Shown one piece after another: positions 1 through 7,085 of a DNA stretch of 8,251 nucleotides (positions are counted from its first letter, which is position 1; the number at the start of each line of letters is the position of its first letter). The notes under the pieces were generated by a model. That model made no database searches. It was given only the letters and a program-made list of their open reading frames with translations, and had not been told where the DNA came from. Source of the DNA: Aquificaceae bacterium (lineage in GTDB: Bacteria > Aquificota > Aquificia > Aquificales > Aquificaceae). The stretch covers positions 1 through 8,251 of the forward strand of contig WFOY01000217.1 in NCBI GenBank assembly GCA_015487835.1, written 5' to 3'. The position numbers were made by a program, and so were the translations under genes.

Positions 1-2
1 AC

Positions 3-209
3 TTCGTGAAGATAGACATGAAGGTGTTTTCAGGACTGCCCTACCCCTGTAGGAAGTCAGCCCTTAAAAATCTGGTCAACCTGATCCGGGACACCACAAG
101 GTCCCAGGTAATTTTAGAAAAGGTGGAGAACCCTGAAGACCTCGAGATAGCAGGCGAGGTAGGCGTGAACCTCTGGCAGGGTTTTTTGTACCACAGGAAA
201 TCCACCTGA
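3..209 (+). CDS. C-terminal part of an EAL-domain (cyclic-di-GMP phosphodiesterase-like) protein, 5' end outside window
   Basis: The reading frame is open from the window edge (codon TTC at 3-5) to TGA at 207-209, so the true start is upstream and the GTG at 6 need not be a start. The 68 visible residues fit the last third of an EAL domain: FVKID near the beginning (the strand carrying the conserved Lys and Asp), a helix with LVNLIRD, then VILEKVEN, which is the position of the family's AEGVET, and VNLWQGFLY, which is the position of the usual 'dxxQGyxf' motif. EAL domains hydrolyse or bind cyclic di-GMP in the cytoplasm. The EKVE form, instead of EGVE, resembles the divergent EAL domains of EAL-HDOD proteins, but nothing follows the EAL domain here, so no C-terminal HDOD is present. 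Whether it is catalytic cannot be judged because the EAL signature itself is missing from the window. Confidence 0.72.
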   Translation, partial: FVKIDMKVFSGLPYPCRKSALKNLVNLIRDTTRSQVILEKVENPEDLEIAGEVGVNLWQGFLYHRKST

Positions 210-213
210 ACCT

Positions 214-241
214 GCGGGCTCTTGCCTGCCTCCTCTCCTTT

Positions 242-243
<2 letters not shown>
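214..243 (+). terminator. Possible rho-independent terminator between the EAL gene and ahcY
   Basis: GCGGGC (214-219) and GCCTGC (224-229) can form a 6-bp stem with one G-U pair and a TCTT loop, starting four bases after the EAL stop codon. A pyrimidine stretch ending in TTTTT (239-243) follows, but 9 bases after the stem, which is further than usual. The T-run overlaps the ahcY stop on the other strand. On the minus strand the stem is present but has no following T-run, so it is a better candidate for the plus-strand gene. Confidence 0.35.
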
Positions 244-1513
<1,270 letters not shown>

Positions 1514-1524
1514 TTATTTGTTTA

Positions 1525-1602
1525 TGGCGGAGCCGACGGGATTTGAACCCGCGACCTCCGGCTTGACAGGCCGGCGTTCTGACCAGGCTGAACTACGGCT
1601 CC
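1525..1602 (-). tRNA. tRNA-Asp, anticodon GUC, 3' CCA encoded
   Basis: On the minus strand the gene begins GGAGCCG (complement of 1596-1602), pairing with CGGCTCC (complement of 1529-1535) as a perfect 7-bp acceptor stem. The anticodon arm is CCGGC-CTGTCAA-GCCGG, giving GTC for aspartate. The T arm has the GGTTCAAAT pattern between GCGGG and CCCGT (one G-U pair). The discriminator base is G (complement of 1528), the identity base expected for tRNA-Asp, and CCA is encoded (complement of 1525-1527). It lies between the yicC stop and ahcY in the same orientation, with its own good promoter directly upstream. Confidence 0.97.
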
Positions 1603-1614
1603 AGCCAAAGTAAT

Positions 1615-1643
1615 ATTATATCTCCCACAGGTCCGCTATTCAA
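1615..1643 (-). promoter_or_regulatory. Sigma-70-type promoter for tRNA-Asp and probably ahcY
   Basis: Read on the minus strand, TTGAAT (1638-1643) and TATAAT (1615-1620) are separated by exactly 17 bp. The -10 is a perfect consensus and the -35 matches four of six positions. The expected start, about 7 bases past the -10, is near 1608, six bases before the mature tRNA 5' end at 1602. The -35 overlaps the last codons and the stop codon of the YicC-family gene (1636-1638). No terminator is visible between tRNA-Asp and ahcY, so ahcY probably depends on this promoter. Confidence 0.75.
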
Positions 1644-2487
1644 CGTTTGCGGCCTGCTGCTTTATCTTGTCCACCTCGACCTTGATAGCCACCACAAACT
1701 CAGACAGGTCCGGCATCTTGTTACCGAGCGTGGTTATCTCCCTGTGCATCTCCTGGGCCAGGAACTCAAGGTTCTTGCCAACCTCTCCCTCCTTTGACAT
1801 TACCTCCCTGAACCTCCTGAGGTGGATCTTAAGCCTCGTTATCTCCTCGTTTATATCCATCCTCTCAAGGAGAAACATGATCTCGTTAAGGACAGTAGGG
1901 TGGTCCTCTGGGAGCTTCATCTCCTTGGACCTCTCGACTATTTTTTCCTTCACCGAAGTTTCTATGATTTCTTTCCTCGCTTCGATCTCCTTAAGGATGT
2001 TCTCTATCCTTGATATCCTCTCCTCTATGTCCTTTTTAAGCAGTTCCCCTTCCCTTCTCCTTGAGGAGACGAGGTCTTCCAAAGCCTTAGACAGCGACCC
2101 GAGGACCGTTGCCTCCAGGTCCTCATCCAGTTCCATCGTGGTCCTCTCGGCATACTTCCAGGCGAACTCAAATATTTTGTCCCCTGTCAAGTTTAGACCA
2201 AGCTTGTTCTGTGCCAGATCCCTTACGATCTCGGCTCCTCTGATCAGCCTCTCCACATCCACAGGGGGTATGACGTCCTTGGGCTCGACCTCCACGAAGA
2301 CCTGGATGGACCCCCTTCTTACCTTACCTTTGACCTTGTCCTTTATCTTTGGCTCTACAGCCATGAGGAAGGTCGGTATCCTGACGGAGACGTCCAGCCC
2401 TTTGCCGTTGAGGGACCTTATTACGGTCGTAGCCCTCCACCGCTCTCCCTCTGCCTCTCCCCTGCCAAAACCTGTCATACTGAACAT
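1636..2487 (-). CDS. yicC: YicC-family protein (putative endoribonuclease)
   Basis: A 283-residue protein starting MFSMTGFGRG, the hallmark N-terminus of the YicC family (usually about 285-295 residues). It also carries the family's conserved end: NLEFLAQEMHREITTLGNK, then a final helix with KVEVDKIKQQAANVE, close to the usual 'EMxREINTLGSK ... ELEKIREQxQNIE'. The middle is charged and helical, likely coiled coil (about residues 130-200). E. coli YicC is reported to be an endoribonuclease acting on small RNAs; the activity here is inferred from family only. The frame stays open to an ATG at 2611-2613, but those extra 42 residues are the reverse complement of tRNA-Ser, so the ATG at 2485-2487 is chosen; the ATG at 2476-2478 is an alternative. 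No clear Shine-Dalgarno site precedes it, and an AT-rich TAAAAT lies 8-13 bases upstream, so the message may be almost leaderless. Confidence 0.93.
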   Translation of the reverse strand: MFSMTGFGRGEAEGERWRATTVIRSLNGKGLDVSVRIPTFLMAVEPKIKDKVKGKVRRGSIQVFVEVEPKDVIPPVDVERLIRGAEIVRDLAQNKLGLNLTGDKIFEFAWKYAERTTMELDEDLEATVLGSLSKALEDLVSSRRREGELLKKDIEERISRIENILKEIEARKEIIETSVKEKIVERSKEMKLPEDHPTVLNEIMFLLERMDINEEITRLKIHLRRFREVMSKEGEVGKNLEFLAQEMHREITTLGNKMPDLSEFVVAIKVEVDKIKQQAANVE

Positions 2488-2490
2488 GCC

Positions 2491-2496
2491 TATAAT
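2491..2496 (+). promoter_or_regulatory. -10 element for tRNA-Ser, possibly also for xth and genes beyond
   Basis: A perfect TATAAT ends 10 bases before the tRNA-Ser 5' end at 2507, the spacing expected for a tRNA promoter. I see no good -35 sequence 16-18 bp upstream, where the sequence lies inside the divergent yicC coding region. The same 20-bp AT-rich gap separates the tRNA from the yicC start, so initiation in both directions must be packed into it. Confidence 0.5.
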
Positions 2497-2506
2497 TTTA
2501 AATTCA

Positions 2507-2597
2507 GGCGGGGTGGCGGAGCGGACGAACGCGGGGGACTCGAAATCCCTTGCAGGGTGATCAAGCCCTGCCGTGGGTTCGAATCCCACCCCCGCCG
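2507..2597 (+). tRNA. tRNA-Ser, anticodon CGA, no encoded CCA
   Basis: The acceptor stem is GGCGGGG (2507-2513) with CCCCGCC (2590-2596) and discriminator G at 2597. The anticodon loop CTCGAAA (2539-2545) gives CGA, which reads UCG serine codons. A long variable arm, GCAGGG paired with CCCTGC, marks it as a class II tRNA. The T arm is GTGGG-TTCGAAT-CCCAC (2573-2589). The bases after the discriminator are TAG, so CCA must be added after transcription, unlike the tRNA-Asp in this window. It is divergent from yicC and 48 bases upstream of xth. Confidence 0.96.
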
Positions 2598-2645
2598 TAG
2601 TGTAATTTTCCAAAGGTACAAGTTGGCAGAGGTGGTGGGGGAATT

Positions 2646-3422
2646 ATGAAGGTAGCAACGTACAACGTAAATTCTATAAAGGCGAGGAAAGAACTACTTT
2701 TCATGTGGTTGAATAGAGATCCTGTTGATATACTCTGTTTGCAGGAACTCAAGCAGGAGGAGAAAAACTTTCCCTTTGAGGATTTTGAAAAATTAGGTTA
2801 CTACTGTGAAGTTTTCGCCCAGAAGACCTACAACGGGGTATGTATATGCTCAAAACTACCCATAGAGGAGGTCAGAAAAGGTTTTAACGACCCTAACTTT
2901 GACCAGCAGAAGAGGATAATAACCGCAAGGATAGAGGGTATATGGTTTATAAACGTGTACGCTCCTCACGGGGACCTGAGGGGGACCGAGAAGTTTTACT
3001 ACAAACTCTCCTTCTACGAAAAGCTGCTTAAGTTCTTAAAAGAGAACTTCTCCCCTCAGGAACCTATATGTATGTTGGGAGACTTTAACGTGGCGAGGGG
3101 AGATCTGGACGTGTTCGATCCTGAGATCCTGAAGGACACCATAGGGACTATGAAGGAGGAAAGGGAGGCCCTTGAGAGGGTCATATCCTGGGGATTTATT
3201 GACGCTTTCAGGTACCTGTACCCCGACAGGATCCAGTTCACCTGGTGGGACTATATTGGGGGTATGATCTGGAAGAACCAGGGTATGAGGATAGACTACC
3301 TTTTCGTTACCGAACCTCTGAAGGACAGGATCAAGGACGTTTACGTCGATCTGTGGCCCAGGAAGAGGAGGTCTCCCAAGCCCTCTGACCACGCCCCTGT
3401 TGTGGGGGTCTTTGAGCCGTGA
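2646..3422 (+). CDS. xth: Exodeoxyribonuclease III / AP endonuclease
   Basis: A 258-residue member of the exonuclease-endonuclease-phosphatase fold that cuts DNA 5' of abasic sites and removes nucleotides from 3' ends in base excision repair. All the family's catalytic motifs are visible: Asn7 in YNVNSIKAR, the metal ligand Glu34 in LQELKQ, YAPHG (about residue 104), Asp146 and Asn148 in GDFNVA, Asp217 in MRIDYLF, and Asp248-His249 in SDHAPV at the C-terminus. The length is close to E. coli ExoIII (268). The ATG at 2646 follows GAGGTG (2629-2634) and aligns with the family start. The stop overlaps the next gene by four bases (GTGA). The first 300 bases are noticeably more AT-rich (about 41% G+C by hand count of 2651-2940) than the downstream genes. 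Confidence 0.95.
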   Translation: MKVATYNVNSIKARKELLFMWLNRDPVDILCLQELKQEEKNFPFEDFEKLGYYCEVFAQKTYNGVCICSKLPIEEVRKGFNDPNFDQQKRIITARIEGIWFINVYAPHGDLRGTEKFYYKLSFYEKLLKFLKENFSPQEPICMLGDFNVARGDLDVFDPEILKDTIGTMKEEREALERVISWGFIDAFRYLYPDRIQFTWWDYIGGMIWKNQGMRIDYLFVTEPLKDRIKDVYVDLWPRKRRSPKPSDHAPVVGVFEP

Positions 3423-3841
3423 AGGAGATCCTGCTCGCCCTGATGTCTGCCCTGGTCTGGGGGACAGCACCCTTGATATTTAAGATAGGTCTGAGAGGGG
3501 AGGTCTCCCCTCTGGCGGGTATATTCTTTCACAACCTGACCGCCTCGGTGGTGGCCCTGATCACCATGCTTGCCCTTAGAGAAAACTTCTCATACCCCCT
3601 GAGGGACGTGGCTGTGATATCCTTCGGGGGGTTCGTTTCGGGTTTCCTCGGGCTCCTTCTCTACTACAAGGCTATAAAGGTTGGTGAGGTCTCGGTGGTA
3701 GCTCCCATCGTTGCGAGCTCACCTCTCTGGGCGAGCCTATTCGCCATACTGTTTTTGGGAGAGAGCTTCTCGTTTTTGAAGCTGATCGGAACCGTTCTCG
3801 TGGTAGGGGGCGTCGTGCTCATAACCATATCCAAGGCGTAA
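3419..3841 (+). CDS. Half-size EamA / drug-metabolite-transporter (DMT) family membrane protein
   Basis: A 140-residue hydrophobic protein corresponding to a single EamA repeat, whereas the common DMT permeases carry two repeats (about 300 residues). About five membrane segments can be read, near residues 3-20, 34-52, 63-84, 88-112 and 118-138. Typical EamA sequence is present: ALVWGTAPLIFK in the first helix, then YYKAIKVGEVSVVAPI, PLWASLFAILFLGE and IGTVLVVGGVVLI. Single-repeat members usually work as dimers; the substrate cannot be told. The GTG at 3419 is chosen because it overlaps the xth stop (GTGA), suggesting coupled translation, although the upstream Shine-Dalgarno signal is weak (GGGGG around 3403-3408). 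The stop at 3839-3841 lies 10 nt before panB. Confidence 0.88.
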   Translation: MKEILLALMSALVWGTAPLIFKIGLRGEVSPLAGIFFHNLTASVVALITMLALRENFSYPLRDVAVISFGGFVSGFLGLLLYYKAIKVGEVSVVAPIVASSPLWASLFAILFLGESFSFLKLIGTVLVVGGVVLITISKA

Positions 3842-3851
3842 AATATAGGGG

Positions 3852-4655
3852 ATGGAAAGGATAACTCTAAGGAAGCTCAAGAAAAAGAAGGAGGCGGGGG
3901 AGAAGATCACCATGATCTCAACCTACGACTTCATAAGTGCGAGGCTGTGCCAGGAGGCCGGCATAGATTCGGTCCTGGTGGGAGATTCCTTAGGCATGGT
4001 CTTCCAGGGTCTTGACACCACCCTGCCCGTTACCCTGGATGAGATCATATACCATGCGAAGGCTGTGAGGAGGGGTGCACCTGACCTGTTCCTGATCGTG
4101 GACATGCCCTTCATGAGCTACCAGGTGTCCGTAGAGGAGGCTCTCAGGAACTGCGGGAGGGTTGTTAAGGAAACGGGAGCCCAGGCCGTTAAGTTAGAGG
4201 GAGGTGAGGAGATAGCCGAAACGGTGAGCAGGCTGGTCAGCTCTGGAATACCCGTTGTGGGCCACCTCGGTTTCACACCCCAGTCGATCCACAAGTTCGG
4301 GGGCCCTAGGGTGGTGGGTAGAGATGAGGCCGAGGCGGAAAAGCTGAGGAAGGACTTTAAGGTCCTACAGGAGGCGGGGGCCTTCATGATAGTGCTGGAG
4401 AGCGTTCCCTGGAGGATAGCTAAAGATCTCACGGAAAGTTCCGATGTCATCACCGTAGGCATAGGGGCGGGGAGATACTGCGATGGGCAGGTGCTGGTAT
4501 TCCACGATCTTGTGGGGCTTTACGGTGACAGAAAGCCTAAATTTGTAAGGAGGTATGTGGAAGGAGCGAAAATCTTCAGGGAGGCGCTGGAGAGGTTTAA
4601 AATTGATGTAGAGAGGGGGGACTTTCCCTCCGAAGAGGAGAGCTATGGAGCATGA
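3852..4655 (+). CDS. panB: 3-methyl-2-oxobutanoate hydroxymethyltransferase (ketopantoate synthesis)
   Basis: A 267-residue protein matching PanB over its full length. It transfers a hydroxymethyl group from 5,10-methylenetetrahydrofolate to 2-oxoisovalerate, the first step towards pantothenate and coenzyme A. Visible family residues are Asp45 in VGDSLGM and Asp84 in VDMPFMSY (Mg2+ ligands), Lys114 and Glu116 in VKLEGG, His138 in GHLGFTPQS, the catalytic-region Glu183 in VLESVP, and IGIGAG-type loop VGIGAGRYCDGQ (202-213). The start at 3852 is fixed because an in-frame TAG lies at 3846-3848 and the N-terminus aligns with other PanB proteins. The purine-rich AGGGG abuts the ATG with no spacing, so translation may rely on coupling to eamA or on a short leader. 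No other pan gene is present here. The end overlaps pilB by 11 bases. Confidence 0.97.
   Translation: MERITLRKLKKKKEAGEKITMISTYDFISARLCQEAGIDSVLVGDSLGMVFQGLDTTLPVTLDEIIYHAKAVRRGAPDLFLIVDMPFMSYQVSVEEALRNCGRVVKETGAQAVKLEGGEEIAETVSRLVSSGIPVVGHLGFTPQSIHKFGGPRVVGRDEAEAEKLRKDFKVLQEAGAFMIVLESVPWRIAKDLTESSDVITVGIGAGRYCDGQVLVFHDLVGLYGDRKPKFVRRYVEGAKIFREALERFKIDVERGDFPSEEESYGA
4635..4640 (+). promoter_or_regulatory. Ribosome binding site of pilB inside panB
   Basis: GAGGAG lies four bases before the pilB ATG and entirely within panB coding sequence. It supports the start at 4645 and means ribosomes ending panB would clear or hand over to this site. Confidence 0.6.
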
Positions 4656-6342
4656 GAAGGTTCTTAACCTGCTTATAAAGGCGGGGATACTCAGGGAGGC
4701 GGATGCCAGGAGGGCTGTCGCCGAGAAGAAGGAGGATGAGGACATATTCCAGACCCTTCTCAGGCTGAAGATCCTGACCGACAAGGACATCATAAAGTTC
4801 TTCGAGAACATAATGCCCCACAAGATATGGAGGGATGAGATCCACAAGATAGACATACCCTCCCACATACTCAACGCCATACCCCAGGAGTTCCTGAGGA
4901 GGTACAAGCTCGTCCCTGTGAAGTACGAGAACGGGAAGCTCCACGTTATAATGCTAAACCCTCTGAACCAGAGCCTCGTAAACGAGCTGAGATTTTACAC
5001 GAAGGCCAACAACATACTGACCTACTTTGCTCCCCTCTCAACGATAGAGAGCATACTGGACAAGCACTACCCTAAGCTCGGTGAGGTGATCAGCGAGCTG
5101 GCCCCCGCCGAGGTGGAGATAGAAAAGGAGGAGGAGGAGACCCCCGTTGACCAGCTCATCCACGCCTCCGAGGAGGCCCCCATAGTTAAGCTGGCTAACG
5201 GCCTGATATACGAAGCTGTCAGGATGGGAGCCTCGGACATACACGTGGAGCCTTTCGAGAAGAAGGTGATCGTAAGGTACAGGGTGGACGGTGTGCTGAG
5301 GATATACCATCAGCTGCCCGTAAACATAAAGGACAGCCTGGTAGCCAGGTACAAGATAATGTCGAACCTGGACATAGCCGAAAAGAGAAAGCCCCAGGAC
5401 GGAAGGATAAGGATAAGGATAGAGGGGAAGAAGATAGATCTGAGGGTGTCAACGGTTCCCACCGTTTACGGCGAGAAGGTGGTTATGAGGATCCAGGAGG
5501 CCGAGAGGTACCTAAACATAAAGCTCGAAGAGCTCGGGTTCGAGGAGGACGACCTTGACAAGTTCAGGAATGCCATATGGAAGCCCTGGGGAATGATACT
5601 GGTCACAGGACCTACAGGTTCAGGGAAGACCACTACTTTATACTCCGCCCTAATGGAGAGAAACCAGCCCGACGTCAACATAATGACAGCGGAGGACCCT
5701 GTGGAGGTGGCGATCCCAGGTATAAACCAGGTCCAGGTGAACGAGAGGATAGGGCTGACCTTCTCGAACGTTCTGAGGGCCTTCCTAAGGCAGGACCCCG
5801 ACATAATCCTCGTGGGTGAGATCAGGGATTACGAAACCGCAGACATAGCTATAAGGGCTTCCCTGACAGGACACCTCGTATTCTCCACACTACACACCAA
5901 CGACGCACCCACCACCGTCACGAGGCTGACTGACATGGGAATAGAGCCCTTCCTGGTCGGGTCCTCACTCATACTGGTGGTGGCCCAGAGGCTCGTTAGA
6001 AAGCTCTGCCCCAACTGCAAGGTCCCCCACGATGTTCCCAAGGAGGCTCTCGTGAGGATAGGACTGATAGACTCCCCCGAGGAGGATCTGACCATATACA
6101 GGGCGAGCGAGAAGGGTTGTGACCAGTGCGGCTACACGGGCTACAGGGGAAGGACCGCCGTCTTTGAGATAATGGAGATCGATGAGGATATCAGGAAGAT
6201 GATAATAAAGGGAGCGACGGCGGACGATCTCAGGGAGGTCGCTGTGAAGAAAGGTATGAGAACCCTCTACAGGTCTGGCCTTATAAAGGTAAGAAAGGGT
6301 ATAACCTCTCTGGAGGAGGTGAACAGGGTCCTCATGCAATGA
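4645..6342 (+). CDS. pilB: Type IV pilus / type II secretion assembly ATPase (PilB/GspE family)
   Basis: A 565-residue cytoplasmic hexameric ATPase that would power polymerisation of a pilus or pseudopilus. The N-terminal 150 residues form an MshEN/T2SSE-N-type domain, followed by an acidic linker rich in Glu (about 152-165). The ATPase core has DIHVEPF and VRYRVDGVLR, Walker A GPTGSGKT (322-329), the Asp box around AEDPVE (349-354), Walker B IILVGE (387-392), and the His box STLHTND (414-420). A zinc-binding C-terminal module has Cys455, Cys458, Cys492 and Cys495. This layout separates it from PilT retraction ATPases, which lack the N domain and tetracysteine motif. PilB and GspE cannot be told apart without the rest of the machinery, which is not in this window. 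The start is supported by GAGGAG (4635-4640), inside the end of panB, which it overlaps by 11 nt. The stop overlaps the next gene by four bases (ATGA). Confidence 0.94.
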   Translation: MEHEKVLNLLIKAGILREADARRAVAEKKEDEDIFQTLLRLKILTDKDIIKFFENIMPHKIWRDEIHKIDIPSHILNAIPQEFLRRYKLVPVKYENGKLHVIMLNPLNQSLVNELRFYTKANNILTYFAPLSTIESILDKHYPKLGEVISELAPAEVEIEKEEEETPVDQLIHASEEAPIVKLANGLIYEAVRMGASDIHVEPFEKKVIVRYRVDGVLRIYHQLPVNIKDSLVARYKIMSNLDIAEKRKPQDGRIRIRIEGKKIDLRVSTVPTVYGEKVVMRIQEAERYLNIKLEELGFEEDDLDKFRNAIWKPWGMILVTGPTGSGKTTTLYSALMERNQPDVNIMTAEDPVEVAIPGINQVQVNERIGLTFSNVLRAFLRQDPDIILVGEIRDYETADIAIRASLTGHLVFSTLHTNDAPTTVTRLTDMGIEPFLVGSSLILVVAQRLVRKLCPNCKVPHDVPKEALVRIGLIDSPEEDLTIYRASEKGCDQCGYTGYRGRTAVFEIMEIDEDIRKMIIKGATADDLREVAVKKGMRTLYRSGLIKVRKGITSLEEVNRVLMQ

Positions 6343-7085
6343 AGCCTCTCCTTGGACTCCTGCTTCTTCCCTTTACGTCTCTGTCTAAGGAGCTCGTCAC
6401 CTGCTACACGATCTACTTTCTTGTCTTCCCAGTAGCGGAGAGCTGTGTCACCTACGTTGTGGAAGGGTCCAAAACTATCATAAGATCCTGGGCGAAGACC
6501 GTTGTGGTTGGAAAGCTCGTTAAGAGGGTGAACAGCTGGGGGGAGGCGGAGCTTATAGGTCTGAAACCTCTTACCTTCCAGCTCTTTCAAAGGGAGGGTA
6601 CCTTTAAGAGGGACCACACCTACGTTTTTGACGAGAGGGGGGTCCTCTACAGGATAGTCAAGTATAAGGAGAAGGGTAAGGAGGTGCGGGAGGGCTTCTT
6701 CGAGAGCTCAGTCTTGCTTGTGGACCCCTTTACGGCCTCCTTCCTCGTCTACATAGACACACCCAACTTTGTGGAGAGCACCCTTCAGCTTTTCTACGAT
6801 GCCAAGGTGCAGTACGTAAGCTACAGAACTGTGGGGGAAGAAAGGATAGACGTCTTCGATAAGAACTACAATACCTGGAAGGTGGTCCTCATACCAAGGA
6901 TAGAGACCAGGGGAGTTCTCAAACCTAAAGGTAGGTGGATCCTCTGGATAGACAAGGAGACGCTGGTACCTGTACGGCTCAAGATAGGGTTCACCATAGG
7001 GAGCGTTTACGTCTATATTAAGAAGATCAAAGGGGACAGAGATCTCCTGGTGGAGGTCAGGGATGGACAGGCTAAGCTATTTTAA
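6339..7085 (+). CDS. Secreted or periplasmic DUF3108-like protein
   Basis: A 248-residue protein of unproven function. The N-terminus (MKPLLGLLLLPFTSLSKE) is a short signal-peptide-like hydrophobic stretch, and no other membrane segment is visible. The rest is rich in alternating hydrophobic/polar segments typical of beta strands. Two passages resemble the DUF3108 family: LLVDPFTASFLVY (about residues 126-138), similar to that family's 'DPLTALYLLR' stretch, and GRWILWIDKETLVPVRLKI followed by GSVYVYIKKI near the C-terminus, similar to 'rvWls.D..r.Pvri ... G.v...L'. This assignment is from remembered family patterns and is tentative. Cys22 and Cys36 could form a disulfide. The start overlaps the pilB stop (ATGA), with AGGG five bases or so upstream, so co-translation with pilB is likely. 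A role in envelope or pilus assembly is inferred from position only. Confidence 0.6.
   Translation: MKPLLGLLLLPFTSLSKELVTCYTIYFLVFPVAESCVTYVVEGSKTIIRSWAKTVVVGKLVKRVNSWGEAELIGLKPLTFQLFQREGTFKRDHTYVFDERGVLYRIVKYKEKGKEVREGFFESSVLLVDPFTASFLVYIDTPNFVESTLQLFYDAKVQYVSYRTVGEERIDVFDKNYNTWKVVLIPRIETRGVLKPKGRWILWIDKETLVPVRLKIGFTIGSVYVYIKKIKGDRDLLVEVRDGQAKLF

Noticed and set aside
6..8. GTG at 6 as the start of a 67-residue small protein
   Set aside because: The frame continues upstream to the window edge and the sequence begins in the middle of an EAL domain, so it is a truncated view of a larger gene.
1667..2560. 297-codon open frame on the plus strand opposite yicC
   Set aside because: Its product is a Ser/Leu/Ile-rich low-complexity sequence with no family motifs, fully antisense to a clearly conserved YicC protein and running into tRNA-Ser. 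It is a by-product of the opposite strand's codon use.
4365..4944. Minus-strand open frames across the panB-pilB junction
   Set aside because: They are antisense to two well-supported genes, have no ribosome sites or family features, and resemble translated reverse complements.
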